Assembly: GCA_029964075.1 (NCBI GenBank)
Contig: CM057129.1
Location: 22,001,430 to 22,065,429, forward strand
From: Patiria pectinifera
Lineage: Eukaryota > Echinodermata > Asteroidea > Valvatida > Asterinidae
Length of the DNA: 64,000 nt
Direction of reading: 5' to 3'
A model generated the notes under the pieces. The model saw only the letters and a list, made by a program, of their open reading frames with translations, was not told the DNA's origin and ran no database searches. The translations under genes were made by a program, and so were the position numbers. Below, piece by piece: positions 55,301 through 62,668 of this stretch. Numbering within the stretch: the stretch's first letter is position 1; every line of letters starts with the position of its first letter.

Positions 55301-58292
55301 TAGTGTCTCGCTGATTTGCTTCGTTAGGTCAATCAGCTGGTTCCCAGGTTCAGCCTCCTTTCTAGCTTCCGGTGGACTAGGTCGCGTTGCGTTTATCGAG
55401 TCGGTGGTCGGAGCAGAAGAACTCTCCGTAGGTTGAAATGGGGGTGCAGAGGCTTGCAATGGACTCGCAGCCGGTGGATGGACATCACTCGTGATTGTTG
55501 TGCAAAAGTTCATTGCGTGGTCGTTGGAGGACTGCTCAGGTGTCGTTGTGGGTGGTGTCGTGTTTTCTTCCTGCTCTGCTTGTAGGATAGCGTTGGATCG
55601 AGCTCTCTCTATGGCTGCAGCTTGTTTAGCTCGTAGTATTTGCAAGTCAGCGTCAGCGGCTGCTCTGGTGGTTTGTTGCTCCAGGTCGTATTGGGCCTGC
55701 AGAAGTATGTTTTGTGCCTCTTGTTTGGCATGTTCAAGTTCCCTTGCTGCTTGCTGTGAGACCAACTCGGTTGTACGCTTGGCGATGACTTCCTCAAACG
55801 CTACATTTTCTGCAGCGGCTGCAGCGGAGGCTAGTGCTTGAGCCTTGATACTGAAGGATGAGGACGGTGTCTTGGAAATTCGAGAAGCTCCATGGCTTCT
55901 GGATGAGACTCTGGAATACCTTGAAATATTTGATACAGTTTCCAAGGCCAAGGAGCAAGCCTTGTCAGTCGCTTTGACGATGGCGCTGTTGACAAGGTTA
56001 CTGTGCTCGAGGAAGGTTGTTTTCGTTTGGGCTGCACGGTCCGTGTAGGATGAATCTGTTGCGTAAAGTCTTTCCAGTTCTTGGAAGGCCTCTGTGTACG
56101 CTTGAAGGGCAGACTGGATAGCGGCCAGTGTGTGCCGTATGACGTCTTCTCGGTCTGTTGGGTTCTGGAGGGTTTCGAGGAATTGTTTGGTAATTCCCCA
56201 TCTGTGAATGAGTTCCTGTTCGGCGTTCTGCATATCAGCTGGCAGTCCTACAGGAGCAGGATTTTCCTCAGGCACTTCACCTCCGGATGTGGCCATTATT
56301 TTCTTTTGTTCGAGTCTCTTTAGGTTCTTGGGTGAATAACGTGTGCAGTCTTGCGTGTAGTATTCACTGTCAGTTGTTTTACAAGAAGTCGCCTTGAAGC
56401 CAGTTGTTTAACAACACAGTCATTTCACTGTTCTGGCGTCTGCAAAGGCGTAGATTCAGGGAATCGGTAGCTTAGGTTCAACCAGAGAGTGTCAACCGAA
56501 GAGCAAAGAACGATATGGCCGGAGGTCAGGGCTGCGGTTTCCAAATGAACTTTATTCAACGGTGAACTGTAAAAAAGTACACAAAACCTTATAAAACACT
56601 TTGATCCATGTTTAAAATGAAGAAATGCATATAAAACACTTACAAAAGGCACTTAAATCCCTTTAAAATGAGCAGTTTATGTAAAATGAGCATAAACCTT
56701 AAATACAGGGATCGCTCCACCACGTGAATGGGTAACCTATCGGAATGGCAGGCTTTCAGGTTTTAAATACAGGTATTGCTCACTTGAGTAACTTCCAAAA
56801 TACACGGAAATCTAATTATCTATGAGTAACAGAGTGACTAGTACTAAACACTATTAGAGAAAACTACGGCAGCAGATTTAACCATAAACGTAGCTGAGTC
56901 GAATCTAGATGATTTTAAGTCCAACAACAATAAAGAATGTAATAAATCTACGCACGTGGAAAATATTGACTCAGCAGAATTATCTCAAAATGACATAGAA
57001 ATACTGAGAAACTTACATGACTGTGGGGCTAGATGAATCTACAAATGACTAAGGTGACCTGCAAGGATTACACAATGACTTGAATTTGACGATGGACTGA
57101 GATTTCTGAGAGAAATCAGGCAGAATGTCAGGCTAAAATGTCTACCTTGACAATGCCGTTCGTGAGGTGAACGAAGACCGTAAAAACTGAACAGCGCCCT
57201 CAGGCGGCTCTCCGGGTAAGTGACGACGGCCGTGACATAAACGTTTTAAACTCTAAACACGTTCTGATGTGTTTAAATGCTAAACACTATTTTTACAGTG
57301 TATACACGTACCTGATACCCCTAAACCTGTGTAGATACCGAAGGCCACGCCCATGCCTGAGGTCAGTGCGGTGGAAACGGGTGTCCCGGATGTCCAGCCA
57401 CTGACGATACCTTGGGCTAGTCCGCCATCCACGAATAACTAATGGTGAGAGTGAACAAAATAACAACCAATGAACTACATGTAAAAAGTATTACAAAAGG
57501 AGAGTTTTACTTAACTCTCTCTTCTTCTTTTTCCCGGATAAATAGAATAATGCCCAATGTGTTTAAGAGTGTTTTCTGGCAAAAGTATGTGTTTTAAAAC
57601 GATGTGATTGAATTGTCGACCATTTATTTAGCCCACCAGTTTTTGGAATAATGCTCATTCAAAGGACGCCTGCATGTATCTGCATCTGCATCTGCAGAAT
57701 ACTGTGCAAACTCATTGATATGATATACCCTGCACACGGCACAGACGCGGTACTCGCAGCATATTAAGAGTCCCCTTTGTGAATGTGAGGAGAATTCTGT
57801 TGTTGATTTTAGATTTGAAGACAGTTAAACTTGGTGAGTCCTAACATCTACCAGTATAGAGTGTTCCATTGGGCTACAGTTCTACAGTTACTACAGTAAC
57901 TGTGGGGTATACATTTTTCAAATTACTTGACCGCGGGTAAACAATGTTTTAAAACGGGCTTAAGGTGCAGACATAAAGATAGGCTTTTAACCTAAAAAAA
58001 AAAATGAAAAAAAAAATGACTGGAAATATAAAGGGAAGCCATGCATCCGCTTCAAAAATGAACTTAACGTTTAGTATGTAGAAGATTTTAGGGAGCTATT
58101 GGACACCCAAAATTGCCAACTGATGAAATGTTGTGGGTTCATTTAAGTTTGCATCTCGGGCACACTTTCTTGTAAATACGACTTGGCTCTACTTACAACC
58201 AGTATGAAGGTTCCTGCCATTTCAGCCAGCATGCCTCGTGCTATGTCACTCCTGACGGCCAGATGCCGGCGTATCGAGGCGCAGACCGGCAT
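46302..58292 (-). CDS. Aquaglyceroporin (AQP3/7/9/10-like)
   Basis: Membrane channel for water, glycerol and small solutes. Seven GT/AG exons on the minus strand keep frame: 58197-58292, 57312-57438, 48486-48623, 47932-48050, 47331-47548, 46969-47132, 46302-46399; 960 bp, 319 residues plus stop. Six-helix MIP fold: GTFILVLFVDGG (helix 1), FGIYTGLGVSGGHVNPS (first half-helix), LWILAQFLGAFAAASVVFGIYN (helix 3), TGTGGIFCTYP loop as in AQP3, and NPARDLAGR with the second NPA box, selectivity-filter Arg and the Asp typical of aquaglyceroporins, then HWWWVPTFVPLLGG (helix 6). The first box is NPS rather than NPA. The start is the first ATG after an in-frame TGA upstream. The last exon was recognised from its acceptor (tttcacag), matching phase and a short polar tail ending GEDME. 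Intron 2 carries an 8.4-kb transposon nest. The exact paralogue cannot be assigned. Confidence 0.94.
46400..46968. other. Aquaglyceroporin intron 6
   Basis: The 569-bp intron between the WWWVP exon and the short terminal exon. No repeat with clear ends and no gene seen. Confidence 0.7.
47331..47548 (-). CDS. Aquaglyceroporin exon 5: second NPA box
   Basis: The exon codes helix 4, loop D, helix 5 and the second pore half-helix. It reads KPTKGMEPFFVGLSVAVIIL and then NAGAPMNPARDLAGR. NPAR supplies the pore asparagine and the conserved arginine; the following Asp is the residue that separates aquaglyceroporins from water-only aquaporins. Exon ends are a clean acceptor (caacag) and gtaagt donor in phase 2, joining exactly to the WWWVP exon. 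Confidence 0.93.
49182..49990 (-). repeat. BEL/Pao 3' LTR
   Basis: The 809-bp terminal repeat at the low-coordinate end, which is 3' in the element's orientation. TG...CA ends. Identical in length and, by eye, in sequence to 56429-57237. Confidence 0.95.
50102..56296 (-). CDS. BEL/Pao gag-pol polyprotein
   Basis: A single 2,064-codon frame. Domain order with approximate residues: gag-like DUF1759 region (~320-450); CCHC-type knuckles (~575-640); retropepsin-like A17 protease with VLDDQSNA (~705); reverse transcriptase (~950-1230) with the YVDDGL active site (~1154); RNase H with FCDAS (~1340); integrase zinc region with HxxxH and CxxC (~1690-1730); DDE core beginning GMDVFGPW (~1760); and a C-terminal DUF5641-like domain (~1980-2060). 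The protease-RT-RNaseH-integrase order with A17 protease is diagnostic of BEL/Pao. No envelope gene follows. Gag and pol share one frame, as is common in this family. Confidence 0.95.
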   Translation of the reverse strand: MATSGGEVPEENPAPVGLPADMQNAEQELIHRWGITKQFLETLQNPTDREDVIRHTLAAIQSALQAYTEAFQELERLYATDSSYTDRAAQTKTTFLEHSNLVNSAIVKATDKACSLALETVSNISRYSRVSSRSHGASRISKTPSSSFSIKAQALASAAAAAENVAFEEVIAKRTTELVSQQAARELEHAKQEAQNILLQAQYDLEQQTTRAAADADLQILRAKQAAAIERARSNAILQAEQEENTTPPTTTPEQSSNDHAMNFCTTITSDVHPPAASPLQASAPPFQPTESSSAPTTDSINATRPSPPEARKEAEPGNQLIDLTKQISETLARQRQPAHEPDIYRGDPIMFQPWRSSFHTMISQAQTPPTQKLAFLARYTAGEVRQLVDRFRHRHVMDPQTAYDEAWQELEERFGNKTRIASQIIDRLIAFPKIKADERRKLLDFADLCVDAAAQMKDLTGLNVLNYPYNLHPLLEKLPQFVHNKWRECVSKYKKAHECYPPFQELASFLREKARTSNDPDLYPPSTYAEISKLNREKPSATLPPHKSPFRVMATKGTPPMQQNSSPPARCLFHDQTGHDLSECIAFGRKPMAERSQFCKQKGLCFKCGQKHLIKDCQTVVRCRKCDSKSHASFMHFPTKPNGGEPEERSKAKPEEKRGDTPEANTKCTRYRSCVMARSCSKIVPVKVYNQSAPSVSIEAYAVLDDQSNACLGDPKLFEALNLHGPSYDYELSTCGGQQILTEGRRAQGLVMESLSGHKERLPTVLENENIPGDRDEIPSPDLCKNFPHLSQIADMIPSPREDVDILLLIGRSCPEPLKVRESRNGPKDTPWAQRTNMGWTVSGRMCMSSVKNREHVSVSRTVLTQTASLQPRSDTTDDQPNYCGACENHINTKDVVSAHQGAFSSIYVETRDDNNKAPSIEDQRFVKTMTDNVHTNVNGNLEFPLPFKETPTHLPNNRSQAQARLHNLLRTLTRKPELMNEYRAFMGKILSKEHAALVPVDEPPAPSGTVWYLPHFPVRHPKKTGIRVVFDSSAEFSGISLNKALLQGPDQMNSLLGILMRFRVGQIAVMGDVEQMFHNFHVNPEHRDYLRFLWFQDNDPEKPIVDHRMNVHLFGNISSPAIATFGIRMVVKEGDSTCDDDVSEFVCRDFYVDDGLTSLPDPDAAVSLIQRTRDALARKKVRFHKIISNSKDVMNRLPEEARAKDVQHLDFNHDRLPVQRSLGVHWSLEQDAFTFVVNLPEKPFSRRGVLSIASSVFDPLGFVTPVTIEGKLILRELMTEMKKETNTPKDMWDRPLPESFLPKWNRWRDSLYDLQNIRIQRCYERPGFGEVKRREVHIFCDASQLAIGAVAYLRVLNEHSQPHVSLLLAKARVTPSHAVSIPRLELCAAVLAATLSQTVETELRDRVAIDSITFYSDSKVVLGYIANESRRFHVYVANRVHKIHTASNPDQWRHVPTDQNPADLASRSVPAGELSDTRWLRGPDFLWQSDPPPTEVVTTDAAGQTLDENDPEVRKQVTTLATNIGEETSDKGTSDVESSLSCNRFSRFSSWPSLRRAVGSLIQRVQAFKAARDETTASDPDERPSQDLSKPTVSQLQQAEKAILKAVQSHSFREEMQTLKQAQNDPNVTISRKSPLLKLSPFLDSDGIIRVGGRLKRSDMDLATCHPIVLPKDGHVSKLLAEHYHRQVQHQGRQLTLGAIRSAGLWVIGSHNLIRSIINRCITCRKLRGKPLTQVMADLPEDRVTASPPFTNVGMDVFGPWTVVTRKTRGGTSDSKRWAVLFTCLYSRAIHVEVIESMDSSSFISAYRRFVAVRGPVAKLRCDRGTNFVGAKNELDEAFKEMDHEQVASYLASQQCQWVFNPPHASHFGGAWERQIGTVRRVLDVMFLQLGKHQLTHEVLVTFMAEACAIVNSRPLGTVSSDADDPQAISPSMLLTIKPQQLQPPPGNFVREDLYGRRRWRRVQYLADQFWIRWRKEYVHSLQPRRKWPVVHPNISNGDVVLLRDKELPRCQWPLARVTEVHLSEDGRVRKADVTICSGGTRRTYLRPISELTLIEKAPDSD
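56429..57237 (-). repeat. BEL/Pao 5' LTR
   Basis: The 809-bp terminal repeat at the high-coordinate end, which is 5' in the element's orientation and should carry the promoter. I could not assign a conventional tRNA primer site right next to it; tggcttcaagg about 25 bp inward is the nearest candidate. Confidence 0.95.
57439..58196. other. Aquaglyceroporin intron 1
   Basis: A 758-bp intron with a tgcatctgcatctgca microrepeat near 57672-57690. No gene or element seen. Confidence 0.7.
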
Positions 58293-59367
58293 GACGGGCT
58301 GCCAATGCCCCGGTCAAGCACCGTGACGGGCCGGATCAACACTCAAGAAAATTCACGGTGAAGTCACGGAGATAATCTTTCATGGAAAGTCACAAAGATG
58401 TCCCTCTTGTATTATTTCGATACGGGACCACGCTGGTATCAAATGAAACGATAAAATATACCGGCACTGCAATAACAGGTATTGGATGAATAAACAGGGA
58501 CTTGTAGCAAATCCAATTATTATTTCCATATAAAAAAAACACTTTTATAAGATTGTAAAAAAAAAGTACGGCACCGGCTAAAAGATCATTTTTTTAATTA
58601 ACGAAATAAAGTTAACCACTAACAGTTGATCATCCATAGCACTTAACAACTCAAATAATTATAGGAGCAAATTGAACGAGTTCTCCTTTGAACCGTAAAC
58701 ATTTTTAATAATCAAAATATGACAAAAAAATAATAGCCTCTTCACTGCATCCCCATCCGCCCATAACACACTTATATGACTTGTGACTTCGAGACCGACT
58801 CGAGGCCCATTTTCCGTGTCTCGGAGGGTTTTTTTCGAAACCTTTGCTTCGGCTTCGGCTTCGGCTTCGACTTTTCCTCCGGCTTTGCCTCCGACTTCTG
58901 AATCACTGAAAGGCAAACTAAACAAAACTATTCCAACTTTTGGCATCATATCAACCGAATGAATGCTCCTAAGGCATAACAGGCACCAAAATGTAGCTGG
59001 AGTTCCAGAAGTTGGGGCCTCAAATATTCTTAAGCCGAAGACGAAATAGAGCCGGCCGTTTCGAAAACGCACTCAGACTCGAGTCACGATGACGAATGAC
59101 TCGAACTCGGACTCGACCCTGCGGACTCGGACTAAATTGGACTCGACCTGCGTGACTCGGGTCTCAACCAAATCACCACAAATCATTTATTTTTTTCAAC
59201 AACGATCCTCTCCTGAGCAAGCGATGCAGTCAGTGCGGTGCAGTGGAAACGCATCTAAGTACATGTACATGTACTGTACATACATTTTGTACACAGTCCG
59301 CGTGGGGCTGGCTTATATTGATTTGGGAAATCAACTATCGCAATATGTATGTACCGAAATACTATAG
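58293..59367. other. Aquaporin upstream region
   Basis: 5' flank of the aquaglyceroporin. No TATA box assigned. A cggcttcggcttcggctt microrepeat lies near 58848-58870, and actcggactcgacc/gactcgg words recur at 59070-59165. No other gene seen. Confidence 0.5.
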
Positions 59368-59881
59368 AACGCCAAAGAGGCATTTAATGTGATCATCGAA
59401 TCGGTGATGCACTTTTGCAATCGGTGATGCATATTCACGATCGGTGATGGACTTCTGCGACCGGTGATCAACTTACACTGGTGATGCATATTCACGAGCG
59501 GTGATGGACTTTCGTGATCGGTGAAGGACTTTGCGATCGGTGATGGACTTTTGCAATCGGTGATGGACTTTTGCGATCGGTGAAGGACTTCGCGATCGGT
59601 GTTGGACTTTTGCAATCGGTGATGGACTTTTGCGATCGGTGAAGGACTTCGCGATCGGTGATGGACTTTTGCAATCGGTGATGGACTTTCGCGATCGGTG
59701 ATGGACTTTCGTGATCGGTGATCAACTTTGCAATCGGTGATGGACTTTTGCGACCGGTGATCAAACACCGGTGAACCGTCACCGATTGCAAAGTCTATCA
59801 CCGATTGCAAAGTCTATCACCTATCGCAAAGTATATCACCGATCGCGAAAGTCCATCACCGATTAAATGCCCCTTTGGGCG
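59368..59881. mobile_element. Foldback element filled with a 20-bp minisatellite
   Basis: Ends aacgccaaagaggcatttaat (59368-59388) and its inverse attaaatgcccctttgggcg. Between them lie about 19 direct units of GATCGGTGATGGACTTTTGC (19-20 bp, variants gaaggacttcgc and gatgcatattcac), then after about 59768 about four units in reverse. A partial second copy of the left end starts at about 59888. Confidence 0.88.
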
Positions 59882-59945
59882 AAACAAGAACGCCAAAGAG
59901 GCAATAAATCGGTGATGGACTTTGCAATCGGTGATCGACTTTCGC

Positions 59946-61030
59946 GCCCGCGTTATCAGTTGTGCAATCGGTTGTTGTGTATTGCGTCCAATCATTGACC
60001 CGTTTCACACTGATTTATCAGTTCTTTGCTCCATGATATCACTGACTTGTTATAAGAACTGGAGCAAAATTTACAAATTTATATCATTTGTAGATTGTAT
60101 TAAACTAGATAATGCATTAATTAATGTGGCCATTGCAAATGTGCAGAGACATAGCTTGCTTTTCTAGTTTTTCATGCCTTTCGCTAGTGATAAGTCACTT
60201 CATGAAGAGTACGTAACCGATGGAATTTTCGAATCATTATTTTGGCATCAATTAGTGATTTTAGCTGTATAGCCGACTACAGTTATTGACTTAATTACAG
60301 TTAAAATTATGAAGAAATTAGATTTGGTCCCATGGAACAGCATATACGCTTCCTTTATTACAGTTGAACACAGTTCAGTATTGAAAACTGTTTATGGGTT
60401 GAAGACTCATGGGTTGGAGCAATGTTTGAAGAAATGAAGGTTTGATGGAAGATTTGATGAAAGGAAGGTTGTGTACGCTGGGGGTGTTGCCAAAATTGGG
60501 TGTCTAGGTGTATAAAATAAAAGCATGGATGTGTTGTTAACTTGGACACTGTCACACTGGGAATAGGGCTAAAACATTGGTCAAATGCACAGTGCCCTAG
60601 CAAGATGAATTATAGTACACTAGGGACACGTTTTGGTCTGGAGTTGGGAGAGGTTGCTACGGGGACCGCCAGCCAGGCCTGCGCCTGGAAGAGTGTTGAA
60701 GGTCGTCGAGGGATCGGGGACTGAAGTCAAGGGATCTTACACTAAATTTTACAGACATGGTCTAAGCTAAATAATAAGGGAAAACATATTTTCTAAACCT
60801 AGAGATGATTATGGTACAAATTAAAGACAAAACATAAGAAAAGGAAAATAATTCACAACGTCCGCTACAAGCTATATTATCGTTAATTTATATAATATAA
60901 CCTGGATGCAGAGTTTTTAATTGCTTATATGTTTAATGTATCAATAGTCAATGGTATGTTTTTCTACAAGAGTTTAGATTATTTTCATTTTTAAAATTTG
61001 AAATTATTATTCATTTTTTCCGATTGTGTA
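59946..61030. other. Intergenic stretch, no gene seen
   Basis: AT-rich sequence. A repeat of gaagaaatgaagg/gatgaaaggaagg words near 60425-60470 is the only structure noticed. Confidence 0.55.
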
Positions 61031-61220
61031 CACTGTAAAAAAAAAGTTGGGCAAAATGGGTTGATAATTCGACCAATGATGGTCGAATTATCAACTGCCT
61101 ACAATATACACTCTATAGTCTTGGTCAAATTCTTCCCCGCCAATAGTTTGACAGTTTTTACCTAATTCAACCCAATATGAGGTAATTTCATGCTGTGTAA
61201 ATTACCGTTGCCCAACAGTG
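61031..61220. mobile_element. MITE with CACTGT ends and internal hairpin
   Basis: Left end CACTGT-A(9)-GTTGGGCAA after a TA; right end TTGCCCAACAGTG. The interior has a perfect 16-bp inverted repeat (GTTGATAATTCGACCA, 61060-61075 and 61080-61095) with a 4-base loop. Ends resemble the MITE at 48906 in the CACTGTAAAA part only. Confidence 0.65.
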
Positions 61221-61490
61221 GTTTATCCGACTTTTATGAGTATTCATTGTATGTCTAAGTAAGACCACTGTGGGAAAATCTGTTGTTTTGCCCCTCTGAC
61301 GAGACTACCAACATTGCGATTCTCTCTGCAGAATACTTCCATAGTACTACTTCATTATTATTCATATAAGGTTTTCTTCCAGCTGACTGACTTTGTTTTA
61401 TCACCCCGGTTTCTGCATTATAATTTTGTGGTTTGCCCAGGAAAGCGAGGCCAAGCAAACATCAAGTGGACGGGTCAAGCTCGAGTAATT

Positions 61491-61601
61491 ATATCAGCCG
61501 TGCGCAGCACGCTGATATACTGTGATCGTCCAGTTTCTTTCTTTCTTTCTTTCTTTATATCAGCCGTGCGCAGCACGCTGATATACTGTGATCGTCCAGT
61601 T

Positions 61602-61682
<81 letters not shown>

Positions 61683-62637
61683 GGGCAAACGGTCACGTGA
61701 CCAATGAAGAAATGGCCATAACTCCTAAACTAGTTGGCCGACTTCAAACAAACTTGGCCAAATTAAACCTTGTCACATGCCCTACCTAGCCATGTTCGTA
61801 AAATCCGGCCACTGGTCATTAAAGGGGCACTAGAGGTCATTTAATGAATATTTACAAAATGCTTCTTCTCCCACAGTCTTGACCCAATTGATGTCAAACT
61901 TGGTCAGTTGTATCTTTAGACCAAGCCTCACAAAACTTGTTCACAGAATTTGGCCAGTGGTCACCTATTGGTCAGTAGGGGTCATTTTATGAAAAAAATT
62001 CAAAAACTGTTTTACATTTTAAATCTTTGCAGCCCTGTTCAGTGTATTTTTGTATCTCTAATTCTCAAATTTCATATTCCTGACTTATTTTGTTGTTGAG
62101 TTATTTCAAGTTTTTCATTTTTCAAACACACATAAAAAACAATATAAACACATAGGAATTCTGGGAAGGTTTCAAACCACCACGATACTGTGGATGTTGT
62201 GTGACATACAGTGCCATACTCTCCACAGACTTTGCACACAAGCGCTATGTGGCCTTGACACTGCATACTTTTGGTCTGTTATAGCAGCAGTGCCACCCGT
62301 GTATAGATATATGTGTTCAGCCAGATACTCCGCCGTGGATTAAAAACTACGGAGGCCAATAAATAACACTACTGCTGTGAATAATTTTTGAGAGTTTTTG
62401 TGGATTATTCTACTGGCATTAACTACTGTTTCATATATTGTCTTGACGGCTATTTTATGTAATGTTTCGGCAGTCTTAATGTCAAATGTTCATAGTTGTT
62501 TCTCTTACATTCTTTTGCCGATCTCAGCCACATTTAGCAATGATCACCTTGTGGTCAGTGCAAGTCCGTATTCAGACAAACCGATAAAACGGCAATTTAG
62601 GCTGATATCCGTGCTTCGGGAAGCACATTAGCTCTAG
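61491..62637 (+). mobile_element. Helentron-like non-autonomous element bounded by (TTTC)n
   Basis: Begins with a hairpin atatcagccgtgcgcagcac-gctgatat repeated twice (61491 and 61557), each followed by tgtgatcgtccag and (tttc)n; the second tract spans about 61600-61681. The body has two diverged ~130-bp units carrying ggcca-tggtca and aggggtcatt / agaggtcatt. The right end has GTGCTTCGGGAAGCAC, a 6-bp-stem hairpin, then attagctCTAG and again (ttctttc)n. The layout fits Helentron/HINE elements. No Rep/helicase seen. Confidence 0.6.
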
Positions 62638-62668
62638 TTCTTTCTTTCTTTCTTTCTTTCTTTCTTTC
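62638..62668. repeat. (TTTC)n microsatellite at LINE 5' junction
   Basis: About seven tetranucleotide repeats between the CTAG end of the Helentron-like element and the first LINE base (about 62669, acacgtacatcg). Confidence 0.85.

Larger units (their letters stand above)
49182..57237 (-). mobile_element. BEL/Pao LTR retrotransposon, whole-looking
   Basis: An 8,056-bp element on the minus strand with two 809-bp LTRs that look identical by eye, both starting TGTTCTGG and ending GTGACA. Target duplication TAAAC at 49177-49181 and 57238-57242, the 5-bp size usual for the family. A purine-rich tract (gacggggag) lies directly inside the 3' LTR. One long gag-pol frame fills the interior. It looks whole with no obvious break, so the insertion is very recent. 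It sits inside a MITE in aquaporin intron 2. Confidence 0.96.
48906..57300. mobile_element. MITE (~334 bp) split by a BEL/Pao element
   Basis: Ends CACTGTAAAAATGGTG and the inverse of CACTGTAAAAATAGTG, flanked by TA at 48904-48905 and 57301-57302. The body is full of gtttag/ctaaac words (acacgtttag, tgtttagcatttaaacacc). Without the BEL element and one target copy the MITE is 334 bp. Its right edge is 11 bp from the exon 2 splice donor of the aquaporin. Confidence 0.85.

Noticed and set aside
50160-56323. Plus-strand frames opposite the BEL/Pao gag-pol
   Set aside because: They are shadows of the long minus-strand frame and show no family features.
58659-59072. 137-codon minus frame upstream of the aquaporin
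   Set aside because: Contains a cggctt microrepeat translated as EAEAEAEA and no homology or splice evidence.
59331-59810. 159-codon Ser/Pro/His-rich minus frame
   Set aside because: It is the translation of the 20-bp minisatellite; frames stay open because unit lengths vary without stops.
59368-59881. CRISPR-like array
   Set aside because: Units are contiguous 20-mers with no spacers and the array reverses direction.
61475-61700. Lys/Glu/Arg repeat protein
   Set aside because: It is the translation of (TTTC)n and its complement.
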